DNA of 64,000 bases from the NCBI GenBank assembly GCA_003248315.1, contig QKWM01000004.1, positions 1,612,001-1,676,000 on the forward strand. The letters run 5' to 3'. The position numbers and the translations under genes are program-made. The notes under the pieces were generated by a model, which was not told the DNA's origin, did no database searches, and worked only from the letters and a program-made list of their open reading frames with translations. Position 1 is the first letter of the stretch. Each line of letters starts with the position of its first letter. Source of the DNA: Streptomyces sp. SW4 (GTDB lineage Bacteria > Actinomycetota > Actinomycetes > Streptomycetales > Streptomycetaceae). Positions 45,829 to 55,584 of this stretch are shown here, piece by piece.

Positions 45829-46128
45829 CTACGAGGCCCGGCCCTGGGCCCGGGCGGCGTCGTCGGCGAGGTCCTCCTGGCTGCGGTTGGCCTCCAGGTT
45901 GGCCTTCATCCGGTCGACCCGCTGCACGACCCGCACGGAGGCCTGGTCCCGCTCCTTGCGCAGCGCCACGAAGCTGATGGGCGCCGAGATCAGCAGGGCC
46001 AGCAGCACGATCCACATGCCGTTGGAGTCACCGAGGCCGCGCGGGAACACCCCGGCGTAGACGAGGCCCCAGACGACCACGAGGCAGCCCGCGAAGATCC
46101 CGAGGCGCATCAGCGTGTAGCGGAGCAT
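45829..46128 (-). CDS. DUF4229 small membrane protein
   Basis: Intact, 99 residues. Two helices (LMRLGIFAGCLVVVWGLVYA and MWIVLLALLISAPISFVAL) and a charged cytoplasmic tail (RKERDQASVRVVQRVDRMKANLE). The start MLRYTLMRLGIF is the typical opening of DUF4229 proteins, so I prefer ATG 46128 over an upstream GTG at 46155. Function is unknown. The family is conserved in actinobacteria, often near menaquinone genes. Confidence 0.85.
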   Translation of the reverse strand: MLRYTLMRLGIFAGCLVVVWGLVYAGVFPRGLGDSNGMWIVLLALLISAPISFVALRKERDQASVRVVQRVDRMKANLEANRSQEDLADDAARAQGRAS

Positions 46129-46230
46129 CTCAATCCACTCTTCCGTTTCTGGCACAAAGAGGCACCGTCCAGTGAAGCATGCCGGGCCCGGGGCCGTGCA
46201 GGGGGGTGAGACGAAGGGCCGGTACGGCCC

Positions 46231-46755
46231 TCAGCCCAGCGGCAGCAGCATGATCACGTCGTCGCGGTCGTCGCCCGGCGCCACCCGGATCGCGTCGGGC
46301 ACCCGGCCGACCTCCTTGTAGCCGCAGGACTCGTAGAACCGCTCCAGGCCCAGGCCGCCGCGGCAGGTGAGGCGGATCGCCTCGATGCCGTCGACCGAGC
46401 GGGCGGCGTCCGCGGCGGCGGCCATCAGATCCCGGCCGTAGCCCCGGCCCTGGTGGCGCGGGTGCACCATGACCGTGTAGAGCCACAGCCAGTGCCGCAT
46501 CAGCCGGTGGGTGTTGAGGGTGAGGAACGCGGTCGCGGCGACTCGTCCGTCGGCGTCGTGGCCGACGAGCAGCCGGGTACGGCCCTCCGCCATGGCCACC
46601 AGGTGCTTGACCAGCTCGGGCCGGACGGCCTCCCGGTCCACCGGCGGGACGAAGCCGACCGAGCCGCCCGCGTTGGTGACGTCGGTCCACAGGTCGAGGA
46701 TGCCGTCGCGCAGCTCGCGGGTGACGGCGGGATCGAGCGTGAAGGTAAGGGACAC
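46231..46755 (-). CDS. GNAT-family N-acetyltransferase
   Basis: Intact, 174 residues. The acetyl-CoA binding motif is in YTVMVHPRHQGRGYGRDLMAAA, with the preceding strand GRVAATAFLTLNTH and the closing LERFYESCGYKEVGRVPDAIRV. Substrate unknown. GTG 46755 lies 17 nt after the uracil-DNA glycosylase stop, so the pair may be co-transcribed. Confidence 0.9.
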   Translation of the reverse strand: MSLTFTLDPAVTRELRDGILDLWTDVTNAGGSVGFVPPVDREAVRPELVKHLVAMAEGRTRLLVGHDADGRVAATAFLTLNTHRLMRHWLWLYTVMVHPRHQGRGYGRDLMAAAADAARSVDGIEAIRLTCRGGLGLERFYESCGYKEVGRVPDAIRVAPGDDRDDVIMLLPLG

Positions 46756-46771
46756 GCATCGATGGTAACCA

Positions 46772-47422
46772 TTACCCCAGGGCGTCGGCCGCCACTTTCA
46801 GGTCGGAGACCAGCCCCCGGTAGGCGGCGTCCCGGTCCTCCGCCCGCAGCACCGACGACGGGTGCACGGTGGGCACCAGCCGCTCGGGGCGACCGTGGAT
46901 CTCCTCCTCCAGGACCGTGCCGCGCACCCGGGTGACCCGGAACGACGACCCGAGCAGCGCCTTGCCGGCGGTGGCGCCGAGCACGACGATCAGCTCGGGC
47001 TCGACCAGGGCCAGCTCGGCGGCGAGCCAGGGACCGCAGGCCGTCGTCTCGCGCAGGCTGGGCGCCTTGTGGATCCGGCGCTTGCGCGGCTCGGCCCGCG
47101 TGAACTTGAAGTGCTTGACCGCGTTGGTGACGTACGCGTCCGCCGGGTCCAGGCCGGCCTCCTCCAGTGCCCGGTCGAGCAGCTTCCCGGCGGGGCCGAC
47201 GAAGGGCCTGCCCTGCCGGTCCTCCTGGTCGCCGAGCTGCTCGCCGACGAGCATCACACGGGCGTCCGCGCTGCCGGCGCCGAAGACGGTCTGCGTGGCG
47301 TCCCGGTGCAGCGGGCACCCCCGGCAGCCGGCGGCGGCCTTCCGCAGGGCGGCGAGCCCTCCGCGGTCCGGGACGAAGGGCTCCGCCGTATAGGCGTCCT
47401 CGGGGGCTCGGGTGGTGGGCAT
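46772..47422 (-). CDS. Uracil-DNA glycosylase, 4Fe-4S (UdgA/type 4-like)
   Basis: Intact, 216 residues. Removes uracil from DNA. Iron-sulfur cysteines begin at GCRGCPLHRDATQ. Motif A is VGEQLGDQEDRQGRPFVGPAG, followed by YVTNAVKHFKF and motif B PTVHPSSVLRA. The glutamate in GEQ is the family's general base. Further cysteines (ETTACGPWL) complete the cluster. I choose ATG 47422, giving the usual short N-terminus; longer frames start in a Pro/Gly stretch without coding character. Confidence 0.94.
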   Translation of the reverse strand: MPTTRAPEDAYTAEPFVPDRGGLAALRKAAAGCRGCPLHRDATQTVFGAGSADARVMLVGEQLGDQEDRQGRPFVGPAGKLLDRALEEAGLDPADAYVTNAVKHFKFTRAEPRKRRIHKAPSLRETTACGPWLAAELALVEPELIVVLGATAGKALLGSSFRVTRVRGTVLEEEIHGRPERLVPTVHPSSVLRAEDRDAAYRGLVSDLKVAADALG

Positions 47423-47531
47423 GGCGCCCGGGTACCCGCCGTGGGGGCCATGCATCCCGCCGGGTGCGGGCGTGCGGGATCTGCGCGGGCAACCACGCAC
47501 CACCCGCACCCCGCGGTGCGGCCGAGGCCCC

Positions 47532-48695
47532 TCACACCCTCATCGGCTGCGGCGACTCCCGGCGCGCCGGGTCGGGACCCTCGTACTCGCGGATGATCTC
47601 GTACCGCGTGTTCCGCTCCACCGGCCGGAAACCGGCGTCCCGGATCAGCTCCAGCAGGTCCTCGCGCGTGAGCTTGTTCGGCGTGCCGTAGTTGTCCGCG
47701 TCATGCGTGATCTTGTACTCGACCACCGACCCGTCCATGTCGTCCGCGCCGTGCTGGAGCGCCAGCTGCGCGGTCTGCACGCCGTGCATCACCCAGAAGA
47801 CCTTGACGTGCGGGACGTTGTCGAACAGCAGCCGGGAGACCGCGAAGGTCTTCAGCGCCTCCGCGCCGGTCGCCATCTGCGTCCGCGCCTGGAGCCGGTT
47901 GCGGATCTTGCCGTCCTTCATGTCCACGAAGTCGTGCTGGTAGCGCAGCGGGATGAAGACCTGGAAGCCGCCGGTCTCGTCCTGCAGCTCACGCAGCCGC
48001 AGCGCGTGGTCCACGCGGTGGCGGGGCTCCTCGATGTGACCGTAGAGCATGGTGCACGGCGTCTTCAGGCCCTTCTCGTGCGCCAGGCGGTGGATGCGCG
48101 ACCAGTCCTCCCAGTGGGTGCGGTGGTCGACGATGTGCTGCCGCACCTCCCAGTCGAAGATCTCCGCGCCGCCGCCGGTGAGGGACTCCAGACCGGCGTC
48201 GATCAGCTCGTCCAGGATGTCCGAGGCGGACATCCCGGAGATCGTCTCGAAGTGGTGGATCTCGGTCGCGGTGAACGCCTTCAGCGAGACGTTCGGCAGG
48301 GCCGCCTTCAGCTCCCTGAGCGACCGCGGGTAGTACCGCCACGGCAGGTTGGGGTGGAGGCCGTTGACGATGTGCAGCTCGGTGAGGTTCTCGCTCTCCA
48401 TCTCCTTGGCGAGCTTGACGGCCTCCTCGATGCGCATCGTGTACGCGTCCTTCTCCCCCGGCTTGCGCTGGAAGGAGCAGTAGGCGCAGGACGCCGTGCA
48501 CACGTTGGTCATGTTGAGGTGGCGGTTGACGTTGAAGTGGACGACGTCGCCGTTCTTCCGCGTCCGCACCTCGTGCGCGAGGCCGCCGAGCCAGGCCAGG
48601 TCGTCCGACTCGTACAGCGCGATGCCGTCCTCGCGGGTCAGCCGCTCACCGGAGCGGACCTTCTCCTCCAGCTCGCGCTTGAGCCCGACGTCCAT
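47532..48695 (-). CDS. mqnE: Aminofutalosine synthase
   Basis: Intact, 387 residues. Radical SAM enzyme that couples 3-enolpyruvylbenzoate to an adenosyl radical, giving aminofutalosine. The cluster motif is CTASCAYC (CxxxCxxC), with NVNRHLNMTNV before it and FTATEIHHFETISGMSASD, TPCTMLYGHIEEPRHRVDH and FIPLRYQHDFVDM after it, as in characterised MqnE. It is next to an Lrp regulator and mqnM-mqnP-mqnL, matching the Streptomyces menaquinone cluster. Start is at 48695. Confidence 0.97.
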   Translation of the reverse strand: MDVGLKRELEEKVRSGERLTREDGIALYESDDLAWLGGLAHEVRTRKNGDVVHFNVNRHLNMTNVCTASCAYCSFQRKPGEKDAYTMRIEEAVKLAKEMESENLTELHIVNGLHPNLPWRYYPRSLRELKAALPNVSLKAFTATEIHHFETISGMSASDILDELIDAGLESLTGGGAEIFDWEVRQHIVDHRTHWEDWSRIHRLAHEKGLKTPCTMLYGHIEEPRHRVDHALRLRELQDETGGFQVFIPLRYQHDFVDMKDGKIRNRLQARTQMATGAEALKTFAVSRLLFDNVPHVKVFWVMHGVQTAQLALQHGADDMDGSVVEYKITHDADNYGTPNKLTREDLLELIRDAGFRPVERNTRYEIIREYEGPDPARRESPQPMRV

Positions 48696-48745
48696 GCCGA
48701 TACCTCTTTCCTGAGACAGACTCCGTCCACCGTACGCCGGTGCCC

Positions 48746-49201
48746 TCAGACCTCTTCGGGCAGCTCACCGACCCGGTTCTCCCACTTCGTGGACAGCACG
48801 ATCGTGGTGCGGGTGCGGGAGACGCCCTTGGTGCCGGACAGCCGGCGGATGATCTTCTCCAGGCCGTCCACGTCCGTCGCGCGCACCTTGAGCATGTAGG
48901 AGTCGTCGCCGGCGATGAACCAGCAGTCCTCGATCTCCTGGAGGTCCTTCAGCCGCTGCGCCACGTCCTCGTGGTCGGCGGCGTCGGAGAGGGAGATGCC
49001 GATGAGGGCGGTGACGCCGAGGCCCAGCGAGGCGGCGTCCACGGTGGCCCGGTAACCGGTGATGACACCGGCCGCCTCCAGCCGGTTGATGCGGTCGGTG
49101 ACGCTGGGTCCCGACAGACCGACGAGGCGCCCCAGCTCCGCGTAGGAGGCCCGGCCGTTCTCTCTGAGGGCCTGGATGAGCTGCCTGTCCACCGCGTCCA
49201 T
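48746..49201 (-). CDS. Lrp/AsnC-family transcriptional regulator
   Basis: Intact, 151 residues. The N-terminal winged HTH (DAVDRQLIQALRENGRASYAELGRLVGLSG) is followed by the RAM effector domain (GLGVTALIGISLSDAADHEDVA, CWFIAGDDSYMLKVRATDVDGLE). Such proteins form octamers and respond to amino acids. It lies between mqnE and mqnM, so menaquinone synthesis or aromatic amino-acid supply are plausible targets (inference). ATG 49201 has GGAAGG upstream. Confidence 0.95.
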   Translation of the reverse strand: MDAVDRQLIQALRENGRASYAELGRLVGLSGPSVTDRINRLEAAGVITGYRATVDAASLGLGVTALIGISLSDAADHEDVAQRLKDLQEIEDCWFIAGDDSYMLKVRATDVDGLEKIIRRLSGTKGVSRTRTTIVLSTKWENRVGELPEEV

Positions 49202-49269
49202 TGCGATCGAAGCCTTCCGATGAGGAGGTCTGAAGAGTTCCTGAAACGTGCGTCCGTGGGGGGTGGTGT

Positions 49270-49959
49270 TCAGGCGGGGCGCGCGCCGCCGCCCAGCTCT
49301 CCCCGCCACCGTCGGTAGAGGTCGTGCCCGACGCCCGCCGCGTCGAGGACGCGTCCGGCGACGAAGTCCACCAGGTCCTGGATGTGCGTCGCCCCCGCGT
49401 AGAAGGCCGGCGAGGCCGGCACCACGGCGGCGCCGGCGTCGTCCAGGGCCACCAGATGTCTGAGGGTCCGGCCGTCCAGCGGGGTCTCCCGGACGGCCAC
49501 CACCAGCGTGCGTCCCTCCTTCAGGGTCACGCTCGCCGCGCGCTGCAGCAGGTCCTTGGACAGGCCGAGGGCGACGCCGGCCACGCACGCCGTCGAGGCG
49601 GGCACGATCAGCATGCCCTTGGCCGGGTACGACCCGGAGGACGGGCCGGCCGCGAGGTCGCCCGCGCTCCAGTGCCGTACGCGGTCGAGGCCGTCGGCCA
49701 CGTCGAAGGCCCCGGGCTTGCCGTCGGCTCCCCGCGACAGCCATTCCCGCAGGTCGTCCCGCCAGTGCGCGTCCCGGTAGGAGATGCCGGTCTCGTCGAG
49801 GAGGGTGAGCCGCGAGGCCCGGCTGACGACCAGGTCGACGCTCTCGCCGGCGGCGAGCAGGGCGCGCAGCACCGAGGCGGCATACGGGGTGCCGGAGGCC
49901 CCGGACACCCCTACGATCCAAGGTGTACGCCGCGTCTCTCCTGGCTTGAGTGGGTTCAC
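49270..49959 (-). CDS. mqnM: UbiX-like flavin prenyltransferase (MqnM)
   Basis: Intact, 229 residues. Makes prenylated FMN for the UbiD-type decarboxylase encoded nearby. The FMN loop is in WIVGVSGASGTPYAASVLRAL, with KGMLIVPASTACVAGVALGLSKDLL and ETPLDGRTLRHLVALDDAGAAVVP. The UbiX arginine region VVAVRETPL is present. Futalosine-pathway menaquinone needs MqnL and MqnM for naphthoate decarboxylation. GTG 49959 is followed by 20 residues before the core. Confidence 0.92.
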   Translation of the reverse strand: MNPLKPGETRRTPWIVGVSGASGTPYAASVLRALLAAGESVDLVVSRASRLTLLDETGISYRDAHWRDDLREWLSRGADGKPGAFDVADGLDRVRHWSAGDLAAGPSSGSYPAKGMLIVPASTACVAGVALGLSKDLLQRAASVTLKEGRTLVVAVRETPLDGRTLRHLVALDDAGAAVVPASPAFYAGATHIQDLVDFVAGRVLDAAGVGHDLYRRWRGELGGGARPA

Positions 49960-50050
49960 ACCTCCGAGCCTATCCGGCGCCGGGCGGGGGGAACCGGCCA
50001 AGGGGGCCCGTGCGTTCCCCGGAAGGGACGCGCACGCACTGGGGGTCGAC

Positions 50051-50836
50051 ATGTCGGGCATGCCACGGACGCAGGGACCGGGCCGCCGGCCGTCGCGCGG
50101 CGACCGGGTGAGGACGGCCGCCACGCTGATGGTGGCCTGGGTGGCCCTGCTGTGGCTGCTGGAAGTGGTCGACGTGGCGACGGGCCACGCGCTGGACCGC
50201 TTCGGCATCGTGCCGCGCGTGCCGTCCGAGCTGGTCGACGTCGTGCCCGCGTCCTTCGTCCACTTCGGCTTCGCCCATCTGTCGGCCAACAGCGTGCCGT
50301 TGCTGGTCCTGGGCTTCCTCGCGGCGCTCGGCGGCGTCGGCCGGTTCCTCGCCGTGTGCGCGCTGATCGTGGTGGCGGACGGTCTGGGCGTGTGGCTGGT
50401 CTCGCCCGCGTACAGCAACACGGCGGGCGCCTCCGGCCTGATCTTCGGCCTGTTCGGCTTCCTGCTGGTCAGCGGCTTCGTCGAGCGCCGCCCGCTCGGC
50501 ATCCTGGCCGGCGTCCTGGTCACCGCCGTCTGGGGCGGCACCATCCTGTCCGGCCTGGCGCCGACCCAGTCCGGGGTGAGCTGGCAGGGCCATCTGATAG
50601 GCCTGGCGGCGGGCGTCCTGGCGGCCTTCGCGTTCCGCCGGGAGCCCCGCGCGCGGCCTTCGGGGGTAGCCGCGCGGGCCGTCGGGCGCGGCGCGGGCGG
50701 CTACAGCGTCAGACCGCGCACCAGGAGGTCCAGCAGGGCGCACACGAACAGGGCGATGCCGATGAAGCCGTTGACGGAGAAGAAGGCGCGGTTGAGCCGG
50801 GACAGGTCGTGCGGGCGGACGATGGAGTGCTCGTAG
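50051..50836 (+). CDS. Rhomboid-family intramembrane serine protease
   Basis: Six hydrophobic helices are expected. The catalytic serine is in AGASGLIFGLFGFLL (GxSG) and the catalytic histidine in WQGHLIGLAAGVLAAFAF. SFVHFGFAHLSANSVPLLVLG contains the HxxxN loop of the family. As read, the frame runs 135 nt past the mqnP stop on the other strand and loses coding character after FAFRREP. A shift in the GGGGG run near 50660 is likely, and the true end is probably near 50670-50710. ATG 50051 begins in a short basic N-terminus. It interrupts the mqnM-mqnP-mqnL series on the opposite strand. Confidence 0.85.
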   Translation: MSGMPRTQGPGRRPSRGDRVRTAATLMVAWVALLWLLEVVDVATGHALDRFGIVPRVPSELVDVVPASFVHFGFAHLSANSVPLLVLGFLAALGGVGRFLAVCALIVVADGLGVWLVSPAYSNTAGASGLIFGLFGFLLVSGFVERRPLGILAGVLVTAVWGGTILSGLAPTQSGVSWQGHLIGLAAGVLAAFAFRREPRARPSGVAARAVGRGAGGYSVRPRTRRSSRAHTNRAMPMKPLTEKKARLSRDRSCGRTMECS

Positions 50837-51603
50837 ACGAACGCGCCCGCGACGATCAGCAGGCCCAGCCAGAAGAAGGCGCCCGCCCCGGTGGCGACGG
50901 CGTACCAGGCGAACAGGGCGGTGGTGACCGCGTGGCAGGCGCGGGCGCCCCAGATGGCGGCGGGGATGCCGAAGCGGGCCGGGACGGACTTCACGCCGAT
51001 GCGCCGGTCTGTCTCGACGTCCTGGCAGGCGTAGATCAGGTCGAAGCCGCCGATCCAGATGCCGACGGCGAGCCCGAGGATCACCGCGTCCCAGGACCAG
51101 CTGCCGGTGATCGCCAGCCAGCCGCCGACCGGGCCCATCGCCTGCGCGAGGCCGAGGATGGCCTGCGGGAAGTTCGTGAACCTCTTGCCGTACGGGTAGA
51201 CGACCATCGGCACGACCGCGACGGGCGCGAGGGCCAGGCAGAGCGGGTTGAGCAGGGCCGCCGCGCCGAGGAAGACCACGAGGGCGACGAGCGCCCCCGT
51301 CCAGGCGTGCTTCACCGACATCGCCCCGGTGACCAGCTCCCGGTGGGCGGTGCGCGGGTTCCGGGCGTCGATCTCCCGGTCGATGATCCGGTTGACGGCC
51401 ATCGCGAAGGTGCGCAGGCCCACCATGGCGACGGTGACCAGGAGCAGCCGGCCCCAGTGGATGTTCTCGTCCCACTCGTACATCGCGGTGAGGGAGGCGA
51501 TGTAGGCGAAGGGCAGCGCGAACACCGAGTGTTCGATCATCACCAGGCGCAGGAACGCCTTGGTGCGCCCCGGCTGCGGGATCGCGGCTGACGCGCTGGT
51601 CAC
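50701..51603 (-). CDS. mqnP: UbiA-family prenyltransferase (MqnP)
   Basis: Intact, 300 residues, nine helices. Attaches the polyprenyl chain to the naphthoate ring in menaquinone synthesis. The two Asp-rich, Mg-diphosphate-binding motifs are in NRIIDREIDARNPRT and YACQDVETDRRIG, the expected spacing for UbiA. YPYGKRFTNFPQAILGLAQA matches the MqnP group. GTG 51603 overlaps the mqnL stop (GTGA). Confidence 0.95.
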   Translation of the reverse strand: MTSASAAIPQPGRTKAFLRLVMIEHSVFALPFAYIASLTAMYEWDENIHWGRLLLVTVAMVGLRTFAMAVNRIIDREIDARNPRTAHRELVTGAMSVKHAWTGALVALVVFLGAAALLNPLCLALAPVAVVPMVVYPYGKRFTNFPQAILGLAQAMGPVGGWLAITGSWSWDAVILGLAVGIWIGGFDLIYACQDVETDRRIGVKSVPARFGIPAAIWGARACHAVTTALFAWYAVATGAGAFFWLGLLIVAGAFVYEHSIVRPHDLSRLNRAFFSVNGFIGIALFVCALLDLLVRGLTL

Positions 51604-53049
51604 AGGCCGTACTCCTTCCAGCGGCGGTCGACCTTCGCCGCCGTCTCCGGGTCGGACAGCACCATGTCCGGCCAGCCCCCGTCTCGGGTGTACCCCTCCT
51701 CGGGGAGCTTCTTCGTGGCGTCGATGCCGGCCTTGCCGCCCAGAACTGCTGGTAGGAGGCGTGGTCGAGGTGGTCGACGGGGCCTTCGACGACGGTCAGG
51801 TCACGGGCGTAGTCGGTGTTGCCCAGCGCCCGCCAGGCGACCTCGTGCAGGTCGTGGACGTCGCAGTCGGCGTCGACGACCACGATCAGCTTGGTCAGCG
51901 ACATCATGTGGGCGCCCCAGATGGCGTGCATGACCTTCTGCGCGTGCTTGGGGTACTTCTTGTCGATCGAGATGATCGCGCAGTTGTGGAAGCCGCCGGC
52001 CTCGGGGAGGTGGTAGTCCACGATGTCCGGCACGATGATCTTCAGCAGGGGCAGGAAGAACCGCTCCGTCGCCCGTCCCAGCGGGCCGTCCTCGGTCGGC
52101 GGGCGGCCGACCACGATCGACTGGAGCAGCGGGCGCTTCCGCATCGTCACGCAGTCGATCTTCAGGGCGGGGAAGGGCTCCTGCGGGGTGTAGAAGCCGG
52201 TGTGGTCGCCGAAGGGGCCCTCGGGGAGCATCTCGCCGGGCTCCAGCCACCCCTCCAGCACCACCTCCGCGTGCGCCGGCACCTGGAGCGGGACGGTCTT
52301 GCAGTCGACCATCTCGATCCGCTTGCCGGCGAGGAACCCGGCGAACAGGTACTCGTCGATGTCGCCGGGCAGCGGCGCGGTGGAGGCGTACGTCACGGCG
52401 GGCGGGCAGCCGAAGGCGATGGCGACGGGCAGCCGCTCGCCGCGGCGGGCGGCGACCTGGTAGTGGTTGCGGCTGTCCTTGTGGATCTGCCAGTGCATGC
52501 CGATGGTGCGCTTGTCGTGGCGCTGGAGGCGGTACAGCCCGAGATTGCGGACGCCGCTCTCGGGTCCTTGGTGTGGGTCAGGCCCAGGTTGAAGAACGAG
52601 CCGCCGTCCTTCGGCCAGGTGAACAGCGCGGGCAGCCGGTCGAGGTCCACGTCGTCGCCGGTGAGCACGACCTCCTGCACGGGGCCGTCCTTGACCTTCT
52701 TCGGCGGCACGTGGGTCATCGCGCCGAGCTTGCCGAAGGCCTCCCGCACACCGACGAACCCGTGCGGCAGCTCGGGCTTGAGCAGCCCGCCGATCCGGTC
52801 GGAGATCTCGCCGTACGACTTCAGGCCCAGCGCCTTCAGCAGCCGCCGGTCGGTGCCGAAGACGTTCATCGCCAGCGGCATGGCGGAGCCCTTCACGTTC
52901 TCGAAGAGCAGTGCGGGACCGCCGGCCTTGTTCACCCGGTCGACGATCTCCCCGACCTCCAGATACGGGTCGACCTCGGCCTTGATGCGCTTGAGGTCAC
53001 CCTCGCGCTCCAGCGCCCTGAGCAGGGAGCGAAGATCGTCGTAAGCCAT
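51600..53049 (-). CDS. mqnL: UbiD-family naphthoate decarboxylase (MqnL)
   Basis: prFMN-dependent decarboxylase, ~484 residues after repair. Prenyl-FMN and metal-site segments are [15 protein letters not shown] (the conserved KDS..N), [21 protein letters not shown] with the catalytic Glu-Arg-Glu region, and [20 protein letters not shown]. Shifts lie near 52562 and 51743; repaired, it ends [19 protein letters not shown] 53049 is followed by the family opening [21 protein letters not shown]. Together with mqnM and mqnP it completes the late futalosine steps. Confidence 0.95.
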
Positions 53050-53124
53050 GGGTCCAGTATCCCCGAGCGGCTACCCTGGCCCTGTACCGACCCTGTGTCC
53101 CACCGCTTGAGCTGGAGAGGCCCC

Positions 53125-53442
53125 ATGCTCCGGGTGCTGATGTTCCTCGTGCCGCTGGCGTTGAGCGTCTACGCGTTCATCGACTGCATCAGCACGAAGG
53201 ACGAGGACGTGCGGCACATGCCGAAGCCGCTGTGGGCGATCCTCGTGCTGCTGTTCCCGCTGGTCGGCTCGATCTCGTGGATCATCGCCGGCAAGAAGCG
53301 GAGCGCACTGCCCGGGCCCGACCGGGCGCGGCGCCAGTGGGTGGCGCCGGACGACAACCCGGAGTTCCTGAAGTCGCTGGGCGAGGACGGCCCGGGCAAG
53401 GACCGGGACAAGGACGACGAGCCCAAGCGGGACGGCGAGTGA
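53125..53442 (+). CDS. PLD-nuclease N-terminal (PLDc_N) membrane protein
   Basis: Intact, 105 residues. Two helices ([19 protein letters not shown] and [21 protein letters not shown]) separated by a short loop make the PLDc_N domain, usually found before phospholipase D-like enzymes but here standing alone. A charged cytoplasmic tail ([17 protein letters not shown]) follows. ATG 53125 is preceded by GGAGAGG. Function unknown. Confidence 0.88.
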   Translation: MLRVLMFLVPLALSVYAFIDCISTKDEDVRHMPKPLWAILVLLFPLVGSISWIIAGKKRSALPGPDRARRQWVAPDDNPEFLKSLGEDGPGKDRDKDDEPKRDGE

Positions 53443-53525
53443 CGGACCCGCGCCCCCGGGCTTGGCGATCTCGCCGGGCGGGGACACCTTCCCTTGAGTG
53501 AGCGGGGAAGCACGGGGGAAGCGGC

Positions 53526-54445
53526 ATGTCGCACGCATGGGTCTATGTCGCCGCGCTGGTCCTGACCGCCGATGCGGTGCTGTTCCGGGTGGTCGTGGCC
53601 GTGCGGATCGCCCGTGCGCGGAAGCGGGACGTCGTCGTCCGGGACGATCTCTCCGTCCAGGAGCTGGCCCTGCTGGCCGGCGGGCGGCGCCGGGTCGTGA
53701 CGACGGTGCTGGCCCGGATGGGGCGGCAGGGGCGCCTGGCGGTCACGGAGGACGGCGACCGGGTGGTCCTGTCCGGCACGGCCCCGGACGGCGCGGCCGA
53801 CGCCGTCGAGGAGGCCGTCGTCAGGGCGGCGGGCGTCGCGCGCGGCGAGCGGGCCGGGAAGCTGGTCGCCGAGGTCGCCGACGGGGACGCCGTGCGGTCC
53901 GTCGCGCGGCGCCTGTGCGCGGACGGGCTGCTGCTCGATCCGGGTGTGCTGCGGGCGCAGTACCGGGCGCGGCGGCTGCTGGTCGGTGCGGCGGTCCTCT
54001 CCCCGCGCTGAGCGTGTACGAGATCGTCGCCGGCGATCCCCGGCTGTGGTGGGCCGGTCTGGCGCTGTCCGCCCTCGCGGCCGTGCCCGCCGTGCTCCTC
54101 CGGCCGACGCGTCGGCGCACGCCCGACCGTGTCGCCCTGGTCCTCGGCATCCTGCGCGGGAACACGCGCGTCCGCCCTCCTCCCGCCCGGCCGGCGCCCT
54201 GACCGCCCTCGCCCTCACGCCCCTCGGCACGGTCGCCCTCGCGGGCCCGGCCGCCGCCGAGGAGCCCGGGCTGCGGGCGCTGGGCGAGGCGGAGAGCTGG
54301 CGGGCGGTCGACCGGCCCGCCGGGGCGACTCCGGCCACGGCGGCAGCTGCGGCTACTGCGGCAGCGGCGCCGGCTGCGGCGCGGGCGGCGGCGGTTGCGG
54401 GGGCGGAGGCGGAGGCGGAGGCTGCGGAGGCGGCGGGGCCAGTGA
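53526..54445 (+). CDS. TIGR04222-type membrane protein with Gly/Cys-rich C-terminus
   Basis: About 305 residues. An N-terminal helix (AWVYVAALVLTADAVLFRVVV) leads to a winged-helix-like domain (VQELALLAGGRRRVVTTVLARM). Two further helices follow (WWAGLALSALAAVPAVLL and ALTALALTPLGTVALAG), then a tail of glycine and cysteine (GHGGSCGYCGSGAGCG) as in TIGR04222 proteins. Shifts lie near 54003 and 54180, within 54300-54340, and at the G run 54434-54438. One extra G there gives the typical GGGGQ ending and a TGA at 54443-54445. Function unknown. Confidence 0.75.
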
Positions 54446-54460
54446 GCGGCTTCCGCCGGG

Positions 54461-54652
54461 TCAGCGCAGAACCGAGGTGAACGCGGTCCACGCGGCGCGG
54501 CCGATCAACAGCACCGGCCCGTCAGGGTTCTTGCTGTCGCGGACGGGGACGACGCCGGGGATATCGGGGGCCACTTCCACGCAATTGCCGCCGTTGTCGC
54601 CGCTGTAGCTGCTCTTGACCCACGTCACCGCGCTGAACTCGTGGCTGTCCAT
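54461..54652 (-). CDS. DUF397 small protein
   Basis: Intact, 63 residues. The signature WVKSSYSGDNGGNCVEVA, then VPVRDSKNPDGPVLLIG, defines DUF397, a family of small proteins paired with Scr1/WhiJ-type HTH regulators in Streptomyces. ATG 54652 lies just after the HTH gene's C-terminal codons, so they are coupled. Some pairs act as antagonist and repressor in development or antibiotic control. Confidence 0.93.
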   Translation of the reverse strand: MDSHEFSAVTWVKSSYSGDNGGNCVEVAPDIPGVVPVRDSKNPDGPVLLIGRAAWTAFTSVLR

Positions 54653-55480
54653 GCTGCTGGTACCTCTCCAACGCGTCACCGATCAGAGCGGCGGACTGGG
54701 GAGCCGACGGAGCGTCCGCCCTGAGCACATCATAGGTGTGGCTGTGTTGCCTGAAGACGGTCGGATCGTCGTTGAAATGGCCGCGGTCCAGCGACTCCGA
54801 GTAGACCCATCGGTGACCGTCGGGCAGTTCGATCAACGACATGGACGCGTTGGGACGGATCAGGGCCGGGTCGTCGGCAGGCGCGACCTGGATACGGATG
54901 TTGGAGCGGCGGCCGAGCGTCAGGAGATGCGCACACTGCTCGCGCATCACACTCGGGCCACCCACGACGTTCCGCAGGCAACTCTCGTCCAGGATGACGT
55001 GGTAGGGCGGGCCGTCGTCGGTGAGGAAGCGCCGTTGACGACTCATGCGCGCCCGCACCCGCTCCTCCGCCTCCTCGCGCTCGGTGACACGCGAGAACAA
55101 CGCCCGGGCGTAGGCCTCCGTCTGCAACAGCCCCGGCATCACCCGTTCCTGATACTCCCGCAGGGACACCGCCACCGCGTCCATCTCGGCCCTGCGCCGG
55201 AACCAGTCCGGATGCTCCACCCGCGGATACCAGTCGATCCGCCCCCACAACCGCTCCAGCACCCCTCCCGTGCCCAGCAGTTCGTCGCAGGACTTGGCGA
55301 ACGTGTCCTGCGGTACCCGCGTGCCGGCCTCCACGCGGGCCACGTGCGAGCGGTCGCAGGGGATGCGGGACGCCAGACCCTCCTGGGTCAGCCCGGCCGC
55401 CTCCCGGAAATGCTTCAGCACCTCGCCGAACACGGCGGCGGTACTGGCCCCCGTACCCCCTCGGCGTTGCGTCGGCCCAC
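54650..55480 (-). CDS. WhiJ/Scr1-like HTH regulator (DUF5753)
   Basis: About 277 residues. An N-terminal XRE-type HTH (FREAAGLTQEGLASRIPCDRSHVARVEAG) precedes a DUF5753 effector domain (YQERVMPGLLQTEAYARALF, QRRFLTDDGPPYHVILDESCLR, NIRIQVAPADDPALI, LDRGHFNDDPTVF). GTG 55480, with GGAGGGGGAGACC upstream, works if one G is added to the run near 55452. The C-terminal frame stays open through the DUF397 gene to 54522. A further shift near 54650 is likely, so the end given is approximate. Confidence 0.85.
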
Positions 55481-55584
55481 GGTCTCCCCCTCCGTGACAG
55501 TGCGCGAGTGTCACGCGGCAAGCGTTGCTACCGACGATTCCCCTGCGCCACGCTCGGTACACCGAGAGTGACGAAGGGATGCGC

